Shown here one piece after another: positions 62,004 to 64,000 of a stretch of DNA of 64,000 bases. How positions within the stretch are numbered: position 1 is the first letter of the stretch; each line of letters opens with the position of its first letter. Where the stretch lies: positions 1 through 64,000 of the forward strand of contig JAFOXR010000024.1 in assembly GCA_017391675.1 (NCBI GenBank), written 5' to 3'. Under the pieces are notes generated by a model that was given only the letters and a program-made list of their open reading frames with translations, was not told the DNA's origin and ran no database searches. Source of the DNA: Muribaculaceae bacterium. GTDB taxonomy: Bacteria > Bacteroidota > Bacteroidia > Bacteroidales > Muribaculaceae. The translations under genes and the position numbers were made by a program.

Positions 62004-64000
62004 ATGGCAGATTATAAGCAATTATTGGCACAAGAACTAAAGAGGAATTTTGGATTTGACTCTTTTAAAGGAAACCAGGAGGCTATTATGGAGAATCTTT
62101 TGAATGAGAAAGATACCTTTGTACTCATGCCTACTGGGGGCGGGAAATCTTTGTGCTATCAGTTGCCTGCGTTAATAATGGAGGGAACAGCCATTGTGAT
62201 TTCTCCATTGATTGCATTGATGAAGAATCAGGTTGATGCTATGAGGCATTTTAGCGAGAAAGACGGTGTTGCGCATTTTCTTAATTCATCATTGAATAAG
62301 CAAGCTATAGACCAGGTGAAAGAAGATGTGACAAATGGCGTGACAAAACTCCTTTATGTAGCTCCTGAGTCGTTGACAAAGGATGAGAATGTTGAATTTT
62401 TAAGATCAATTAGAATCTCATTCTATGCAGTTGATGAGGCTCACTGTATTTCTGAATGGGGACATGATTTTAGGCCGGAATATCGAAAAATCAGACCTTT
62501 AATAAATGAAATTGGTGTAAGACCGGTAATTGCGCTTACTGCAACTGCTACCCCTAAGGTGCAGCATGATATACAGAAGAATTTAGGCATGAGTGATGCA
62601 AAGGTGTTCAAGTCGTCATTTAATCGTCCTAATCTATATTATGAGGTACGAACTAAAACTTCTAATGTAGATAAGGATATTATTAAGTATATTAAATCGC
62701 AGGAAGGAAAGTCTGGTATTATTTATTGCTTGAGCCGAAAGACCGTAGAGGATTTAGCAGAAAAACTTATTGTTAATGACATAAAAGCATTGCCATATCA
62801 TGCTGGTATGGACGGGGCAAAAAGAACTGAAAATCAAGATGCCTTTTTGCATGAAGAAGTTGATGTGATTGTTGCTACGATAGCCTTTGGCATGGGTATT
62901 GATAAACCAGATGTTCGCTATGTTATACATTATGACATACCGAAGAGCCTTGAAGGATATTATCAAGAAACTGGTAGAGCTGGTCGTGATGGTGGAGAAG
63001 GGCAATGTATTACTTTCTATACTAATAAGGATTTGCAGAAACTTGAAAAATTTATTCAAGGTAAACCTATAAGCGAACAAGAAATTGGCAAACAACTGCT
63101 CGTGGAAACTGCCGCCTATGCGGAATCTTCTATATGTCGTAGAAAACAGCTGCTTCATTATTTTGGTGAAGAGTATATTCCTGATGCATGTGGTAATTGC
63201 GACAATTGTTTGTCTCCAAAAACATTAATTGAGGCAAAGGAGGAATTATGTGCTGCTATTGAAACAATAATTGCTTTAAAGGAGAAATTCAAAGTCGGGC
63301 ATGTTATTGATGTTCTTAAAGGAAAGAATACGAATGACATTAAGATGTATAGGCATACCGATCTTGAGATGTTCGGCAGCATGGAAAATACAGATGCAAA
63401 ATTGCTTAATTCGGTAATCAGACAAGCCATAATTGCAGGTTATATTGTAAGTGATATTGAAAACTATGGATTGTTACGGGTTACTGACCTGGGTCGGGCA
63501 TTTGTAGATAATCCTGTAAGTTTCAGGATTGTAGAGGATAGAGATTATTCTGAAAGTGATCAAGAAATTCAAGAAAAAGGAGGAACGACCTGTGCCGTTG
63601 ATCCAATGCTGTTTGCAATGTTAAAAGATTTGCGCAAGAAGATAGCAAAGAAATTGAATTTGCCACCATATGTGATATTCCAAGACCCGTCGCTGGAAGC
63701 TATGGCAACAACTTATCCTGTTGATTTGGAAGAATTACAGAAAATACCTGGTGTTGGAGCTGGTGGAAAAGCAAAAAGATATGGCGAAGAATTCATTGAA
63801 CTCATTAAGCGTCATGTTGAAGAAAATGAAATAGAACGACCTGATGATTTGTGGGTAAGAACAGTTCCAAATAAGAGCAAACAAAAGCTTGCTATTATAC
63901 AAGGTATAGATCGCAAAATCCCATTAGATGAATTGGCTAAATCAAAGTGTTTAGACTTTAATGAATTGCTTGAAGAAATAGAAGCTATAGTCAACTCGGG
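62004..64000 (+). CDS. recQ: ATP-dependent DNA helicase RecQ, 3'-partial
   Basis: At least 665 residues from ATG 62004, still open at the window end. Helicase motifs in order: FGFDSFKGNQEAI (motif 0 region), TGGGKSLCYQLP (motif I), VDEAHCISEWGHDFRPEY (motif II and the aromatic loop), ALTATATP, then GMGIDKPDVRYVIHYDIPKSLEGYYQETGRAGRDG (motifs V-VI in outline). The zinc-binding part has CRRKQLLHYFGE and CGNCDNC, followed by the RQC winged helix and an HRDC domain (from about 535, PPYVIFQDPSLEAMA). A 3'-5' helicase of recombination and repair. It starts 78 bp after clpX with no terminator seen. Confidence 0.97.
   Translation, partial: MADYKQLLAQELKRNFGFDSFKGNQEAIMENLLNEKDTFVLMPTGGGKSLCYQLPALIMEGTAIVISPLIALMKNQVDAMRHFSEKDGVAHFLNSSLNKQAIDQVKEDVTNGVTKLLYVAPESLTKDENVEFLRSIRISFYAVDEAHCISEWGHDFRPEYRKIRPLINEIGVRPVIALTATATPKVQHDIQKNLGMSDAKVFKSSFNRPNLYYEVRTKTSNVDKDIIKYIKSQEGKSGIIYCLSRKTVEDLAEKLIVNDIKALPYHAGMDGAKRTENQDAFLHEEVDVIVATIAFGMGIDKPDVRYVIHYDIPKSLEGYYQETGRAGRDGGEGQCITFYTNKDLQKLEKFIQGKPISEQEIGKQLLVETAAYAESSICRRKQLLHYFGEEYIPDACGNCDNCLSPKTLIEAKEELCAAIETIIALKEKFKVGHVIDVLKGKNTNDIKMYRHTDLEMFGSMENTDAKLLNSVIRQAIIAGYIVSDIENYGLLRVTDLGRAFVDNPVSFRIVEDRDYSESDQEIQEKGGTTCAVDPMLFAMLKDLRKKIAKKLNLPPYVIFQDPSLEAMATTYPVDLEELQKIPGVGAGGKAKRYGEEFIELIKRHVEENEIERPDDLWVRTVPNKSKQKLAIIQGIDRKIPLDELAKSKCLDFNELLEEIEAIVNS

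Overview
The window is chromosomal DNA from an anaerobic member of the Bacteroidales; the family cannot be fixed from the sequence. The DNA is AT-rich, and many gene starts are preceded by the Bacteroidota housekeeping promoter element TAnnTTTG rather than by clear Shine-Dalgarno sites. Lineage markers include an LpxC-FabZ fusion, Bacteroidota-type RpoZ, DUF4295 beside L28/L33, DUF4421, a sphingolipid-type serine palmitoyltransferase, a sodium-pumping methylmalonyl-CoA decarboxylase operon, and a BspA-like protein with a type IX secretion tail. I see no tRNA, rRNA, insertion sequence, prophage or CRISPR array.

Layout. 1-6.7 kb: the 3' part of a PPi-dependent phosphofructokinase with an in-frame stop at the window edge; a minus-strand pair (an SBP/PAS sensor lacking an output domain, and a GT2 glycosyltransferase); and a two-domain NAD+ synthetase whose glutaminase nucleophile is Gly instead of Cys. 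6.7-16 kb: tamB with a translationally coupled DUF4421 barrel, then tsaD, cinA and an acyltransferase-3 gene. 16-17 kb: a roughly 270-nt self-complementary leader or ncRNA before rpmB-rpmG-DUF4295. 17-22.6 kb: a PhoB/PhoR-like two-component pair next to a PiT phosphate transporter, then a secreted LRR protein. 22.6-28.8 kb (minus): uvrB-ygiQ-S9 peptidase. 29-31.5 kb: spt and two poorly known genes. 31.7-36.4 kb (minus): mce-mmdA-OadG-like-biotin carrier-mmdB, for succinate-to-propionate fermentation. 36.7-38.6 kb: dnaK.

38.7-46.9 kb is the main accessory region. A minus-strand pair encodes a putative regulator, with a G9 tract at its 3' end, and a membrane Ser/Thr kinase with a BspA-type LRR ectodomain. 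Diverging from it are an unrecognised gene and a 1649-residue BspA-like surface protein.

47-64 kb is mostly housekeeping: bamD-rpoZ, PASTA protein-rluD, an acyltransferase, a tightly packed run (metallophosphoesterase-tex-folK-MBL-VOC-small membrane protein), lpxD-lpxC/fabZ-lpxA, clpP-clpX, and recQ, which runs off the right edge.

The observations most worth a second look are the LRR receptor-kinase locus, the structured RNA upstream of rpmB, the nucleophile-less NadE, the sensor without an output domain, and the stop codon inside pfp.
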